A stretch of DNA of 64,000 nt from Streptomyces sp. NBC_01445 (GCF_035918235.1 NZ_CP109485.1:6631001-6695000); one strand, 5' to 3'. Positions 17,613-26,702 are shown, counted from the first letter of the stretch. The notes: generated from the sequence alone by a model not told the origin. Numbers and translations: made by a program.

Positions 17613-17966
17613 GTGACGGAGGAAGGCCCCCGCCTCTGGCATGTCACTCTCAGCGTCTCCGGCGCCGACGCGCCCCTCGCCGAGGTTCGGCGGGGACTCG
17701 AACAGCTGGCGCACGACCATCCCTTTCTGCTGACGAGCCGGTACGCCGTCGACCACGCCGAGATCCGCTACTGGGAAGAGGCCCGCGACCTGCACGACGC
17801 GGCCGCCGTGGCGCTGCGCCTGTGGGGCGAGCACCGCCAGAGTTCCCAGCTCCCGCCGTGGGAGATCGTCGGCCTCGAGGTCATCGACCGCGACACGTAC
17901 CACCAGCGCATAGCCGAGGGCTACGGGCCTCTGCCGGCCACCCCGGTCGGCGTACACCCGTTTTAG
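17613..17966 (+). CDS. Conserved small protein between proB and proA, function unknown
   Basis: A 117-residue soluble protein, no recognised domain. The sequence begins (V)[14 protein letters not shown] and ends [12 protein letters not shown]. Composition is balanced, with a likely alpha/beta fold (HVTLSVSG strand, [16 protein letters not shown] helix). GTG 17613 has GGAGG eight bases upstream. A second in-frame GTG at 17505 is preceded by an even stronger AAAGGAGG and would add 36 residues with coding-like GC3. Both starts may be used. It ends 62 bp before proA. Its place between two proline genes suggests nothing firm about its role. Confidence 0.8.
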   Translation: MTEEGPRLWHVTLSVSGADAPLAEVRRGLEQLAHDHPFLLTSRYAVDHAEIRYWEEARDLHDAAAVALRLWGEHRQSSQLPPWEIVGLEVIDRDTYHQRIAEGYGPLPATPVGVHPF

Positions 17967-18016
17967 GTCACATCTCAGGGTTCGGAACAGCCGCCGGACA
18001 GCCCTCGCGCGCGCAT

Positions 18017-18022
18017 TACCCT
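18017..18022 (+). promoter_or_regulatory. -10 box of probable leaderless proA transcript
   Basis: TACCCT fits the Streptomyces housekeeping -10 (TANNNT) and lies exactly 6 nt before the proA ATG, which has no ribosome binding site. The mRNA would therefore start at the A of the start codon. No clear -35 is seen. Confidence 0.6.
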
Positions 18023-18028
18023 GCCGAT

Positions 18029-19312
18029 ATGACCTCGCTCTCGCCGTACGACTCGATGACCCCCGTCACCCAGGCCGCCTACCGCGCCCGGTCCGCGGCC
18101 GGCGTGATCGCCCCGCTGCCGCGGGCCGCGAAGGACGACGCTCTCGCCGCGATCGCCGACGCCCTCGAAGTGCGCACGGCCGAGATCGTCGAGGCGAACG
18201 CCAAGGACATCGCCCGCGCCCGCGAGGCCGGCACCAGCGAGTCGGTCATCGACCGCCTCACGCTCACGCCCGAGCGGGTCCGCGCCATCGCCGCCGACGT
18301 GCGCGACGTCGTCGCCCTGCCCGACCCGGTCGGCACGGTCGTCCGCGGCAACACCCTCCCGAACGGCATCGACCTGCGCCAGGTCCGCGTCCCGCTCGGC
18401 GTCGTCGGCATCATCTACGAGGCCCGCCCGAACGTGACCGTGGACGCCGCCGCCCTCTGCCTCAAGTCGGGCAACGCCGTTCTCCTGCGCGGAAGTTCGT
18501 CCGCGTACGAGTCCAACACCGCCCTCGTGCGGGTGCTGCGCGACGCGGTCGGCGGCTCCGGGCTGCCCGCCGACGCCATCCAGCTCGTGCCCGGGGAGAG
18601 CCGCGACTCCGTCAACGAGCTGATGCGGGCGCGCGGCCTGGTCGACGTCCTCATCCCGCGCGGCGGCGCCTCCCTCATCAAGAACGTCGTCGAGAACTCG
18701 ATCGTCCCCGTCATCGAGACCGGCACCGGCAACTGCCACGTCTACGTCGACGCCCACGCGGACCTCGACATGGCCGTCGACATCCTGATCAACTCCAAGG
18801 CGCAGCGCCCCAGCGTCTGCAACGCCGCCGAGACCCTCCTCGTCCACCAGGACATCGCCGACGCCTTCGTGCCCCGCGCCCTTGCGGCCCTCGCCGAGGC
18901 CGGCGTCACCGTGCACGCCGACGAGCGCGTTCTCGCGTACGCCGAGGGCTCCAAGGCCACCGTCGTCGAGGCGACCCCCGAGGACTGGGAGACCGAATAC
19001 CTCTCGTACGACATCGCGGCCGCCGTCGTGCACTCCCTGGACGCTGCCGTGGAGCACATCCGCCTCTGGTCCTCCGGCCACACCGAGGCCATCGTCACCA
19101 CCTCGCAGCAGGCGGCCCGCCGCTTCACCCAACTGGTCGACTCCACCACGGTCGCCGTGAACGCCTCGACGCGCTTCACCGACGGCGGCCAGTTCGGCTT
19201 CGGCGCCGAGATCGGCATCTCCACCCAGAAGCTCCACGCCCGGGGCCCCATGGGCCTTCCGGAGCTCACGAGCACCAAGTACATCGTCACCGGCGACGGC
19301 CACACCCGGTAG
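18029..19312 (+). CDS. proA: Glutamate-5-semialdehyde dehydrogenase (gamma-glutamyl phosphate reductase)
   Basis: Second step of proline synthesis: NADPH-dependent reduction of glutamyl 5-phosphate to glutamate 5-semialdehyde. The 427 residues show the aldehyde-dehydrogenase-superfamily ProA signature. The motifs are [20 protein letters not shown], a [12 protein letters not shown] loop, [13 protein letters not shown], the catalytic cysteine in [12 protein letters not shown], and the C-terminal [21 protein letters not shown]. The ATG at 18029 is probably leaderless (see 18017). It lies just downstream of proB and the small gene at 17613, and ends about 80 bp before the next gene. Confidence 0.97.
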   Translation: MTSLSPYDSMTPVTQAAYRARSAAGVIAPLPRAAKDDALAAIADALEVRTAEIVEANAKDIARAREAGTSESVIDRLTLTPERVRAIAADVRDVVALPDPVGTVVRGNTLPNGIDLRQVRVPLGVVGIIYEARPNVTVDAAALCLKSGNAVLLRGSSSAYESNTALVRVLRDAVGGSGLPADAIQLVPGESRDSVNELMRARGLVDVLIPRGGASLIKNVVENSIVPVIETGTGNCHVYVDAHADLDMAVDILINSKAQRPSVCNAAETLLVHQDIADAFVPRALAALAEAGVTVHADERVLAYAEGSKATVVEATPEDWETEYLSYDIAAAVVHSLDAAVEHIRLWSSGHTEAIVTTSQQAARRFTQLVDSTTVAVNASTRFTDGGQFGFGAEIGISTQKLHARGPMGLPELTSTKYIVTGDGHTR

Positions 19313-19378
19313 TCGCGGGCATGCGGACGGGAACAAAGGGAATTCCCGCACCGACTGCCCAAAACGACCCCCCAGGTC

Positions 19379-19384
19379 TACTCT
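19379..19384 (+). promoter_or_regulatory. -10 box, probable leaderless promoter of gene 19391
   Basis: TACTCT is 6 nt before the GTG at 19391. CTGCCC at 19355-19360 is a possible -35 at 18-bp spacing. No ribosome binding site is present, which favours a leaderless mRNA. Confidence 0.55.
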
Positions 19385-19390
19385 GGACGC

Positions 19391-19978
19391 GTGCCGGAGG
19401 ACGTGGGGGGCACGCCGTTCCCTGACGGCTGGGAGCCCGACGACGACCGCGACCGCGGGGGTGCGGACGAAGAGTTCGCCTCCGTGGTCTTCGACGAGGC
19501 CTTCGTGAAAGCCGCCGAGGTCCATGAACCCACCGCGGTCGAGCGGCTGCTCGCCGCGGCGCAGGCGCGCGCCGAGGCCCAGGAAGCCGAGGCACGAAGG
19601 GCCCGCACGCGTGGCTCCGCGGTCGACGACGACCTCTACGACGACGGGTACGGCCCCGACCCGCGAGGCGGCTACGCCCACGGCCCGGAGGTGGACGACC
19701 TCTACGACCCCGATGTCGACGAGGACGGCTACCCGCGCCCCGGCGCCGCGAAGGTGCGCTGGCGCCGCCCCGTCGCCTGGCTGCTCGCCCTCGTCATGGG
19801 CATCGGCATGGTCGCGCTCGCCTTCACCGCCGTCTACCGCGGCGCCTCGTCGGGCGGCCGCCAGGACCGGGTCCCGCCGCCCGCGACGACCGAGCTGGAG
19901 AAGGGCTTCCCGACCGCCCCCAGCGCCTCGGCCGAATACTTCCAGCCACCGGTCCCCGCGACCCCGCGGACCCCCTGA
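19391..19978 (+). CDS. Single-pass membrane protein with acidic cytoplasmic N-terminus and SVVFDE motif
   Basis: Function unknown. The 195-residue protein has an acidic, Asp/Gly/Tyr-rich N-terminus of about 120 residues. One transmembrane helix follows near 130-152 (VAWLLALVMGIGMVALAFTAV), with a short Pro-rich outer tail. Residues ~29-55 carry EFASVVFDEAFVKAAEVHEP followed by AVERL. The neighbour at 20080 has the same pattern at its own N-terminus, so the two are either divergent paralogues or share a short interaction motif. The topology (positive residues before the helix) suggests N-in. It lies 78 bp after proA under its own probable leaderless promoter. Confidence 0.82.
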   Translation: MPEDVGGTPFPDGWEPDDDRDRGGADEEFASVVFDEAFVKAAEVHEPTAVERLLAAAQARAEAQEAEARRARTRGSAVDDDLYDDGYGPDPRGGYAHGPEVDDLYDPDVDEDGYPRPGAAKVRWRRPVAWLLALVMGIGMVALAFTAVYRGASSGGRQDRVPPPATTELEKGFPTAPSASAEYFQPPVPATPRTP

Positions 19979-20067
19979 CCACGGACGGGTACACCCCGTG
20001 AGCACAGGGTTGAGAACCTGTCGGAAGTTGTCGTGTACCAGGGCGTTTACCGGACCCCCGACAGACC

Positions 20068-20073
20068 TACCCT
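20068..20073 (+). promoter_or_regulatory. -10 box, probable leaderless promoter of gene 20080
   Basis: TACCCT ends 6 nt before the ATG at 20080, the same arrangement as upstream of proA and gene 19391. Confidence 0.55.
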
Positions 20074-20079
20074 GAAGGT

Positions 20080-21153
20080 ATGGGCGAGCCAGGAGACCCA
20101 CCGGAGGGGACCCCCGAGAGCGCTCCCGGCGGTGGTGGCGAGGACGAGTACCGATCCGTCGTCTTCGACGAGTCGTTCATCCGTGCTGCCCGGCTCCAGG
20201 AGTTCTCCGCGCAGGAGCGCATCACCGACCACGCGCCCGCCGTACGCCGGCGCCCCGGACTGCGCCGCGGCTTCACCCGGCAGGCCGTCATCCTCGTCAT
20301 CCTGATCGTTGTCGCGTTCGGCACCGCGATCTACATGGGCGTGCGCAACCCGTACCAGAGCCCCGCCACCGCCCGCCGGCCCGAACCGCTGCGCATGACC
20401 GTCATCCCGCTCTCGCCGCAGGGCAAGGTGCCCGGCGCCGCCTCGGTGTCCCAGCTCTACAAGCACAGCCCCGCCGCCGAGTTCAGGACGGCCGCCGAAG
20501 GCATCAACCTGCCCCCGGAGCAGCGCACTTCGCACTTCTCCGAGAGTCAGGTCTACGCCGCCCTGACCACCGTCAAGGACTATCTCGTCGAGTCCTCGCT
20601 CGACCCCGACGTGCTCACCGGGAAGGCCGTGCGGCCCGTGCGGATCCTGCTCGACCCGCAGCAGCTCGACCAGTTCGACCGGAGCTTCGACCGGCCCGCC
20701 GCCGACGGACGGCACGAGGCCACCGGCTGGCTCGTCCGCTTCGACCCGAAGCAGGCCGAGCTCGCCGACACCGGGATCCGCGTCCAGGGCACCCTGCGCG
20801 CCACGGAGTCCGACGCGAACACCCTCGAGGTCGTCTCCGACCACACCTTCGTCTATGCGCTGCGCCCGGCCGGCGCCGGTTCCGACGCGAAGGCGTCCCT
20901 GTTCACCGTCCGCCGCGAGCTGCACTTCCGCTTCGACCGTGACGACCTGCGCATGCACCAGGCCGAGGTGCTCGTCAGCTATACGCAGGCCGGGCCGCTG
21001 TCCTGCTCCGTCGACTCGGCCGCCCATCTGCACCCGCTGCTCGCGGGGCAGGCACCGAAGGAGGGCGGCCCGGCCGGCACCGACCCGTACGCCACGGGCG
21101 GCACCGCCTCGCTGTGCGGTGCTCTCGCGCCGGGCGCCCAGCCTTCGCTCTGA
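20080..21153 (+). CDS. Single-pass membrane protein with extracytoplasmic domain and SVVFDE motif
   Basis: Function unknown. The 357 residues comprise a short cytoplasmic N-terminus with DEYRSVVFDESFIRAARLQE followed by AQERI, one transmembrane helix near 68-90 (QAVILVILIVVAFGTAIYMGV), and an outer domain of ~265 residues. The outer domain includes alternating strands (VRPVRILLDPQQLDQF, FVYALRPAG, ELHFRFDRDDL) and two late cysteines that could form a disulfide. The first part matches the protein at 19391 in motif and topology, which suggests a joint function at the membrane. It converges on the M48 protease, with 12 bp between the stops. Confidence 0.82.
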   Translation: MGEPGDPPEGTPESAPGGGGEDEYRSVVFDESFIRAARLQEFSAQERITDHAPAVRRRPGLRRGFTRQAVILVILIVVAFGTAIYMGVRNPYQSPATARRPEPLRMTVIPLSPQGKVPGAASVSQLYKHSPAAEFRTAAEGINLPPEQRTSHFSESQVYAALTTVKDYLVESSLDPDVLTGKAVRPVRILLDPQQLDQFDRSFDRPAADGRHEATGWLVRFDPKQAELADTGIRVQGTLRATESDANTLEVVSDHTFVYALRPAGAGSDAKASLFTVRRELHFRFDRDDLRMHQAEVLVSYTQAGPLSCSVDSAAHLHPLLAGQAPKEGGPAGTDPYATGGTASLCGALAPGAQPSL

Positions 21154-21165
21154 GCCCCGCGGGAC

Positions 21166-22257
21166 CTACTCGCCGTCCTCCGGCGTCCCGTGGTTGCCCG
21201 TGTGCGCGCCGCCGTTTCCGCCGCCGCCGAACTTCCCGCGCAGCTTGCCGCCCAGGTCGCCCGCGCCGCCCGCGATGTCCGAGACCAGCTTCATCAGCGG
21301 GTCCTTGGAGTTGCGCATGTTGTCCGCGTAGTGCGAGGCCGACTGGCGGAACGAGTCGGTGACCGAGGTGTCCTTGTCCTCGGTGCGGCGCGGGTAGTGG
21401 CCGTCCATGATCCGCTGGTAGTCGCGGGTCGCGGCCCACTTCTTCAGCTCGGCCGCGCGGACCGTGGTGAAGGGGTGCGTACGCGGCAGCACATTGAGGA
21501 TCTTCAGCACGGAGTCGCGCAGGTCGCCCCCGGCCTCATACTCCTCGGCCTGCTTGAGGAACGCGTCCACGTTCATCTCGTGCAGATGGTTGCCGCCCGC
21601 GATCTTCATCAGGCCGCGCATCGACGCATTGAGGTCCTGGCCGACCAGCAGGCCGGCGCGGTCCGCCGACAGCTCCGACTTGCGGAACCACTCGCGCAGC
21701 GCGGTGACGATCGTCATGATCGCGAGGTTGCCGAGCGGGATCCACGCGACGCGGAGCGCCAGGCTGGTCAGGAACAGCAGTATCGTCCGGTAGACCGAGT
21801 GGCCGGACAGCGCGTGGCCCACCTCGTGGCCGACGACCGCCCGCATCTCCTCCTCGTCGAGCAACTCCACCAGGCCGGTCGTGACGACGATGATCGGCTC
21901 GTCCAGGCCGATGCACATCGCGTTCGGCTGGGGGTCCTGGTTGACGTACATCGGCGGGACCTTCTCCAGGTCCAGGATGTAACAGGCGTCCCGCAGCATG
22001 TCGTTGAGGTGCGCGAACTGGTCGTCGGAGACCCGGACCGAGTCCGACAGGAACAGCAGGCGCAGACTGCGCTCGGGCAGCAGCCCGCTGAGCGCCTTGA
22101 ACACCGTGTCGAAACCGGTGAGCTTGCGCAGCGCCACCAGGGCCGAACGGTCCGCCGGGTGCTCGTACGCCCGCGAGGAGATCCCCTCGAAGCGCCGCCG
22201 CTGCCTGCTCGGTACGTGCTCGCGCTGGCCGTCGTTGCCGTCGTTGACGTCGGGCAT
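21166..22257 (-). CDS. M48 family metalloprotease
   Basis: Zinc-dependent membrane-associated peptidase related to HtpX/Ste24. The 363 residues show the HEVGH zinc motif (H144, E145, H148), the third ligand E195 in SELSADRAG, and two hydrophobic segments around 155-185 between them. A Gly-rich tail with [13 protein letters not shown] ends the protein. ATG 22257 follows GGGGGAC; the open frame upstream to 22377 lacks a good start. The substrate is unknown. It diverges from the 54-residue membrane peptide gene at 22365 with a 107-bp shared promoter region. Confidence 0.9.
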   Translation of the reverse strand: MPDVNDGNDGQREHVPSRQRRRFEGISSRAYEHPADRSALVALRKLTGFDTVFKALSGLLPERSLRLLFLSDSVRVSDDQFAHLNDMLRDACYILDLEKVPPMYVNQDPQPNAMCIGLDEPIIVVTTGLVELLDEEEMRAVVGHEVGHALSGHSVYRTILLFLTSLALRVAWIPLGNLAIMTIVTALREWFRKSELSADRAGLLVGQDLNASMRGLMKIAGGNHLHEMNVDAFLKQAEEYEAGGDLRDSVLKILNVLPRTHPFTTVRAAELKKWAATRDYQRIMDGHYPRRTEDKDTSVTDSFRQSASHYADNMRNSKDPLMKLVSDIAGGAGDLGGKLRGKFGGGGNGGAHTGNHGTPEDGE

Positions 22258-22364
22258 GCGTCCCCCATGTTCGTGTGCCGTCGTGTTCGGTTGTGCCCCC
22301 GAGGAGGTCTCCACAGTAGGCGGAGATACCGTGGCGGGGCAGCACACTGAAGGAGCGAAACGCC

Positions 22365-22529
22365 ATGGAGCACACACCCGACGCAGCCTGGCTCACCCAG
22401 GCGGTCAGCGCCGCAGCCTCCGACCAGCAGGGCGCGGGCAATCTGCTGCGCATCGTCATCGTCGTGGGCTTCCTCGGCAGCGTGTTCCTGGGCTGGTTCC
22501 TGCTGCGCGGCTACAAGCGCGACGACTGA
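22365..22529 (+). CDS. 54-residue single-pass membrane protein
   Basis: Small protein (M)[19 protein letters not shown], then one membrane helix built on [21 protein letters not shown], ending RGYKRDD. AAGGAG lies nine bases before the ATG at 22365, and codon bias is normal for the genome. No family recognised. It diverges from the M48 protease. A second peptide of the same length and a similar layout follows at 22683. Confidence 0.78.
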   Translation: MEHTPDAAWLTQAVSAAASDQQGAGNLLRIVIVVGFLGSVFLGWFLLRGYKRDD

Positions 22530-22603
22530 CACGGCTGCGGGACGGACGCGCATACGGCAGAGTCGGCGTGATCGCCGAGGACACCCCCGCATACGATGAG
22601 CGG

Positions 22604-22623
22604 GAAGTCTTTATCCAGACTTC
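22604..22623 (+). promoter_or_regulatory. Hairpin at the predicted 5' end of the gene 22683 mRNA
   Basis: GAAGTCT (22604-22610), loop TTATCC, AGACTTC (22617-22623). TACGAT at 22592-22597 is a -10 candidate that would place the transcript start at or next to the hairpin, making it a stabilising 5' structure. Confidence 0.4.
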
Positions 22624-22682
22624 ATGTCACCACCCAGATCCTGAGTCCCCATCCCGTCTCACCCGGATAGGTCCTGCTGACG

Positions 22683-22847
22683 ATGAGCCTCCACAGCACC
22701 GCTGCCCAGCTGGCCACCCTCGCCGCCGAGGGCGGCGAGCACGGCGGCAACCACCCGAGCCTCAGCCCCTACCTCACCGGCGGCGGCGCCCTGTTCCTGC
22801 TGCTGCTGATGCTGTGGATCGTCACCCGCTTCAACCGGGACCGCTAG
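22683..22847 (+). CDS. 54-residue single-pass membrane protein
   Basis: Small protein (M)[19 protein letters not shown], a Gly/Pro-rich linker, then one membrane helix in [18 protein letters not shown] and a basic end NRDR. The positive C-terminus predicts N-out/C-in. It is 48 bp before nadD and probably transcribed with it. No family recognised. Coding status rests on composition, the start codon context and the placement between same-strand genes. Confidence 0.72.
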   Translation: MSLHSTAAQLATLAAEGGEHGGNHPSLSPYLTGGGALFLLLLMLWIVTRFNRDR

Positions 22848-22894
22848 GCCCTGACGGCGAAGGCACTCCGACCGGGCCAGTAGGCTCTGCACGC

Positions 22895-23557
22895 ATGGGA
22901 GAGCAGGACATGCCTACCGGCCCGGTGAACGGCCCGGCCGGCGGCCCGGACCGGGCCCGGATCAGCACCGCCAAGCGGCGTCTCGGCGTCATGGGCGGAA
23001 CGTTTGACCCGATCCACCACGGACACCTGGTGGCGGCCAGCGAGGTCGCCGCGCAGTTCCACCTCGACGAGGTCGTGTTCGTACCCACCGGGCAGCCGTG
23101 GCAGAAGGCGGACCGCACTGTCACTCCGGCCGAGGACCGCTATCTGATGACGGTCATCGCGACCGCCGAGAACCCGCAGTTCTCGGTGAGCCGTATCGAC
23201 ATCGACCGCGGCGGGCCGACGTACACCACGGACACACTGCGCGATCTGCGCGCGCTCAATCCGGACTCGGACCTCTTCTTCATCACCGGCGCCGACGCCC
23301 TGGGCCAGATCCTCACCTGGCGGTACACGGAAGAACTGTTCTCCCTGGCGCACTTCATCGGGGTCACCCGGCCGGGCCACCCGCTGACCGACCCCGGTCT
23401 GCCGGAAGGCGGTGTCTCGCTCGTCGAGGTGCCGGCCCTCGCCATCTCGTCCACGGACTGCCGTGCGAGGGTCGCCAAGGGTGCCCCCGTCTGGTACATG
23501 GTCCCGGACGGTGTGGTGCGCTACATCGACAAGCGCGAGCTGTACCGCGGCGAGTGA
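22895..23557 (+). CDS. nadD: Nicotinate-nucleotide adenylyltransferase
   Basis: Transfers AMP to nicotinate mononucleotide in NAD synthesis. The nucleotidyltransferase signature [11 protein letters not shown] is near residues 34-44 and the ISSTDCR motif is near the C-terminus, as in bacterial NadD. The length is 220 residues including a ~25-residue disordered N-terminus. ATG 22895 follows a TAGGCT -10 at 22881 (possibly leaderless). ATG 22910, preceded by GGGAGAG, is an alternative start. An LCP/LytR_C gene and rsfS follow on the same strand, the usual actinobacterial nadD-LCP-rsfS order. Confidence 0.96.
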   Translation: MGEQDMPTGPVNGPAGGPDRARISTAKRRLGVMGGTFDPIHHGHLVAASEVAAQFHLDEVVFVPTGQPWQKADRTVTPAEDRYLMTVIATAENPQFSVSRIDIDRGGPTYTTDTLRDLRALNPDSDLFFITGADALGQILTWRYTEELFSLAHFIGVTRPGHPLTDPGLPEGGVSLVEVPALAISSTDCRARVAKGAPVWYMVPDGVVRYIDKRELYRGE

Positions 23558-23573
23558 GCCGAGAGGGGCACCG

Positions 23574-25274
23574 GTGAACGACCGATACGACGGTTACTCG
23601 GGCAGTTACTCGGGGGACGCGTCCAACACGTCCGACCAGTACGAGCTCGTCGGCTACGACGAGTACGGGCAGCCCGTGTACCGGCAGGTGCCCCAGCAGC
23701 CTGCGCAGTACGAGTATCCGCAGCAGTCCCAGGACCAGGGCTACGGCTACGACCCGTACGCCACCGGCCAGCAGCCGCCGGTGCCCTCGTACGACACGTA
23801 CGACCCCTACGGGGCGGGCACGCCCGCGCAGCAGGGACCGCCCCCTTCCTACGACCCCTACGGGAGTGCCGCGGGAACGGGGCAGCAGCAGCGGGTCGAG
23901 GAGCAGACCGCGACCGCCCACATCCCGGTGCAGGCCGCTCCCCGGACCGAGCCCGCCGCGCGCGATCGACGTGACGGGGCGCCCGAGTACCGGACCGAGC
24001 AGTTCTCCTTCGTCGAGGAGCCGGACGAGAACTCCGAAGACGTCATCGACTGGCTGAAGTTCACCGAGTCGCGCACCGAGCGCCGCGAGGAGGCCCGCCG
24101 CCGCGGCCGCAGCCGGATCGTCGCCCTCGTCGTCGTCCTCGTGCTCTGTGTGACCGGCGGCGTCGGCTACCTCTGGTACGCGGGCAAGCTGCCCGGCCTC
24201 GGCTCCAAGGACTCCGGCAAGGGCGCCGCCGACACCGCGGGCCCGCAGAACCGCGACGTGATCGTCGTCCACATGCACAACACCAAGGGCGGCGGCACCT
24301 CCACCGCGCTGCTCGTCAACAACACCACCACCAAGCAGGGCACCACCGTCCTGCTCCCCAACTCCCTTGCCCTGACGGACGACGAGGGCAGCGCGACGAC
24401 GCTCGGCAAGTCCGTCGACGGCGACGGGTCCTCCGGCACGCGCGACGCCATCGACACGGTCCTCGGCACGGACGTCGAGGGCACGTGGCGGCTCGACACC
24501 CCGTACCTCAACAACCTCGTCGAACTCGTCGGCAACATCGATATCGACACCAACGCCGACGTCCCCGACCCGGCCGCCAAGTCCGGGAAGGGCGGGAAGA
24601 AGGCGACGTCCCCGCTGGTCAAGAAGGGGAAGCAGCAGACGCTGAGCGGCCCCATGGCCGTCGCGTACGCCACCTACCGCGCGCCCGGCGAGTCCGACAC
24701 CGCGCAGCTCATGCGGTTCGGCCAGGTCATGCAGGGCGTGCTGCGCAAGCTGTCGTCCGACCCGCACGCCGCCACCGTCACCGTCCAGTCCCTCGCCCAG
24801 ATCCTCGACCCCTCGCTGGGCGAGAAGGACCTCGGCGCGTTCCTCGCCAAGCTCGCCGACCGGGCCAAGGGCGGCGACTACAAGACCGCGCTCCTGCCCG
24901 TGCAGCAGGACGGCACCCTCTCCGAGCAGGCCACCGGCAGCGTCGTCAAGGACGTCCTCGGCGGCACGGTGAAGAACCCCGGCAAGGACGCCTCCGTACG
25001 CGTCGGCATCAAGAACGCCACGGGCGTGAAGACCCGCACGGAGAAGGCCAGGGTCACGCTGGTCAACGGCGGCTACACCTTCGTCGACGCCGGGACGGGC
25101 ACCCCCGCCCAGGCCGCGTCGCAGGTCACGTATCAGGACGACGACCGCAAGCAGGACGCCGTCGAGGTAGCCAAGACCCTGGGACTGCCGACGAGCGCGG
25201 TGCGCAAGGGGAAGACCGTGGCGAACGCGGACGTGTCCGTGGTCCTCGGGCAGAACTACACGGGCGGACAGTAG
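23574..25274 (+). CDS. LCP/LytR_C-type membrane-anchored protein
   Basis: Probable cell-envelope protein of the LytR-CpsA-Psr group, the family that attaches glycopolymers to peptidoglycan. Layout of the 566 residues: a Tyr/Gln/Gly/Pro-rich disordered N-terminus of ~160 residues with repeated YDPYG-like units, a transmembrane helix near 183-207 (IVALVVVLVLCVTGGVGYLWY), an LCP-like outer domain (DVIVVHMHNT, TTVLLPNSLAL), and a C-terminal LytR_C domain beginning VRVGIKNATG. The LCP part is diverged, and I cannot place all the pyrophosphate-binding arginines and aspartates, so catalytic ability is uncertain. GTG 23574 lies 16 bp after nadD. Confidence 0.82.
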   Translation: MNDRYDGYSGSYSGDASNTSDQYELVGYDEYGQPVYRQVPQQPAQYEYPQQSQDQGYGYDPYATGQQPPVPSYDTYDPYGAGTPAQQGPPPSYDPYGSAAGTGQQQRVEEQTATAHIPVQAAPRTEPAARDRRDGAPEYRTEQFSFVEEPDENSEDVIDWLKFTESRTERREEARRRGRSRIVALVVVLVLCVTGGVGYLWYAGKLPGLGSKDSGKGAADTAGPQNRDVIVVHMHNTKGGGTSTALLVNNTTTKQGTTVLLPNSLALTDDEGSATTLGKSVDGDGSSGTRDAIDTVLGTDVEGTWRLDTPYLNNLVELVGNIDIDTNADVPDPAAKSGKGGKKATSPLVKKGKQQTLSGPMAVAYATYRAPGESDTAQLMRFGQVMQGVLRKLSSDPHAATVTVQSLAQILDPSLGEKDLGAFLAKLADRAKGGDYKTALLPVQQDGTLSEQATGSVVKDVLGGTVKNPGKDASVRVGIKNATGVKTRTEKARVTLVNGGYTFVDAGTGTPAQAASQVTYQDDDRKQDAVEVAKTLGLPTSAVRKGKTVANADVSVVLGQNYTGGQ

Positions 25275-25328
25275 GCGCGCGCCCGGCCGCGGGGGGCGCG
25301 TCTCCCCGGCCGGGCAATCCAGTAAGGG

Positions 25329-25388
25329 CCGTCGGCGGTCCGTGAGACCCTTGGGGTATCCCTTCAAGGGAATACTGCCCGCCGACGG
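25329..25388 (+). promoter_or_regulatory. Stem-loop in the rsfS 5' region next to its ribosome binding site
   Basis: CCGTCGGCGG (25329-25338) is exactly complementary to CCGCCGACGG (25379-25388). The enclosed 40 bases contain a CCCTT-C-AAGGG mini-palindrome (25360-25370). The right arm touches GGAAAG, the presumed rsfS ribosome binding site, so folding would affect rsfS translation. Confidence 0.55.
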
Positions 25389-25399
25389 AAAGCCTTGTA

Positions 25400-25858
25400 G
25401 TGACCGCCACTGACCGCTCCATCGAGCTCATCACCGCCGCCGCACAGGCGGCTGCCGACAAGCTCGCGCACGACATCATCGCGTACGACGTCAGCGATGT
25501 GCTGTCGATCACCGACGCCTTCCTGCTGGCCTCCGCGCCCAACGACCGCCAGGTCAAGTCGATCGTCGACGAGATCGAGGAGCGCCTGAACAAGGAGCTC
25601 GGCGCCAAGCCGGTCCGCCGCGAGGGCGACCGCGACGCCCGCTGGATCCTCCTCGACTACGTCGACATCGTCGTCCACGTCCAGCACAGCGAGGAGCGCG
25701 TCTTCTACGCCCTCGAGCGCCTGTGGAAGGACTGCCCCGAGCTGGAGCTTCCCGCGGACGCCAAGGCCACCCGCGGCAAGGCGGCGGAGCACGCCCAGGC
25801 GACGCAGGCCGCGGAGGAGGCCGAGGAGCTTCGCGAGCTGGGCGGAGAGCTGCGTTGA
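25400..25858 (+). CDS. rsfS: Ribosome silencing factor
   Basis: Binds L14 of the 50S subunit and blocks joining with 30S under nutrient limitation. The 152 residues contain the family core DVSDVLSITDAFLLASAPNDRQV and WILLDYVDIVVHVQHSEERVFYALERLW, plus an Ala/Glu-rich C-terminal extension of ~35 residues. The GTG at 25400 follows GGAAAG. The stop TGA overlaps the TTG start of the next gene (TTGA), giving translational coupling. A perfect 10-bp stem lies directly upstream. Confidence 0.96.
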   Translation: MTATDRSIELITAAAQAAADKLAHDIIAYDVSDVLSITDAFLLASAPNDRQVKSIVDEIEERLNKELGAKPVRREGDRDARWILLDYVDIVVHVQHSEERVFYALERLWKDCPELELPADAKATRGKAAEHAQATQAAEEAEELRELGGELR

Positions 25859-26532
25859 CCGCCGCGGGGGCCGGCACCGGACCGGCCGGGGGACCGGCCC
25901 GCGGACGGCGCGTCATTCTGTGGCGCCACGGCCAGACCGCCTGGAACCTGGAGCGCCGCTTCCAGGGCTCCACGGACATCGGCCTGACCGAGACCGGCGT
26001 CGCCCAGGCCCGCCGGGCCGCCCGGCTGCTCGCCTCGCTGAAGCCGGACGCCATCGTCGCGTCCGACCTCAGCAGGGCCTCCGCCACGGCCGCCGAGCTG
26101 GCCGCGCTCACGGGCCTCGACGTCACGCACGACGAGGGCCTGCGCGAGACCTACGCCGGTGAGTGGCAGGGCCTCACGCACGACGAGATCATCGCCCGTT
26201 ACGGCGACCAGTACGCCGCGTGGAAGCGCGGCGAGCCGGTGCGCCGCGGCGGCGGCGAGCTCGAGACGGAGGTCGCCGACCGGGCCGCTCCCGTCGTGCT
26301 CGGTCACGCGGAGAAGCTGCCGCAGGACGGCACACTCGTCGTGGTCAGCCACGGCGGCACGATCCGCACCACCATCGGGCGCCTCCTCGGTCTCGAGTCC
26401 CACCACTGGGAAGGCCTCGGCGGCCTCTCCAACTGCTGCTGGTCCGTCCTCGGCCGGGGCGCACGCGGCTGGCGGCTGCTCGAGCACAACGCGGGCACGC
26501 TCCCGGAGCCGGTGCTCGGCGACGACGACTGA
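25855..26532 (+). CDS. Histidine phosphatase (phosphoglycerate mutase-like) family protein
   Basis: Cytoplasmic phosphatase of the RHG superfamily. The phospho-acceptor histidine is in VILWRHGQTAWN near the N-terminus, the catalytic acid region is in LRETYAGEWQGLT, and the second histidine is in VVVSHGGTIRTTIGRLL. The length of 225 residues fits cofactor-dependent-PGM-like phosphatases rather than true glycolytic PGM (~250). The start is taken as TTG 25855, which overlaps the rsfS stop by 4 bases and has GGAGAG upstream; no ATG or GTG lies before the RHG motif in this frame. It is coupled to rsfS. The substrate is unknown. Confidence 0.88.
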   Translation: MTAAGAGTGPAGGPARGRRVILWRHGQTAWNLERRFQGSTDIGLTETGVAQARRAARLLASLKPDAIVASDLSRASATAAELAALTGLDVTHDEGLRETYAGEWQGLTHDEIIARYGDQYAAWKRGEPVRRGGGELETEVADRAAPVVLGHAEKLPQDGTLVVVSHGGTIRTTIGRLLGLESHHWEGLGGLSNCCWSVLGRGARGWRLLEHNAGTLPEPVLGDDD

Positions 26533-26629
26533 GCCCCCGACGGGGGCCGGACGGCCGGATTTCACTTTCCGGCAGGTCGCAGGCTAAAGTTCTTCTTGTT
26601 CGCAGCCGCGCAGAGCGGGGAGAACGCAA

Positions 26630-26702
26630 GGGGCTATAGCTCAGTTGGTAGAGCGCCTGCATGGCATGCAGGAGGTCAGGAGTTCAATTCTCCTTAGCTC
26701 CA
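26630..26702 (+). tRNA. tRNA-Ala (anticodon GGC), copy 1
   Basis: A 73-nt cloverleaf. Acceptor GGGGCTA pairs with TAGCTCC, the D-arm contains AGCTCAGTTGGTAGAGC, the anticodon stem CCTGC/GCAGG encloses the loop ATGGCAT with anticodon GGC, and the T-loop is TTCAATT. The 3' CCA is not encoded. It is identical to the copy at 27600 and is followed by a U-tailed terminator. Confidence 0.98.
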
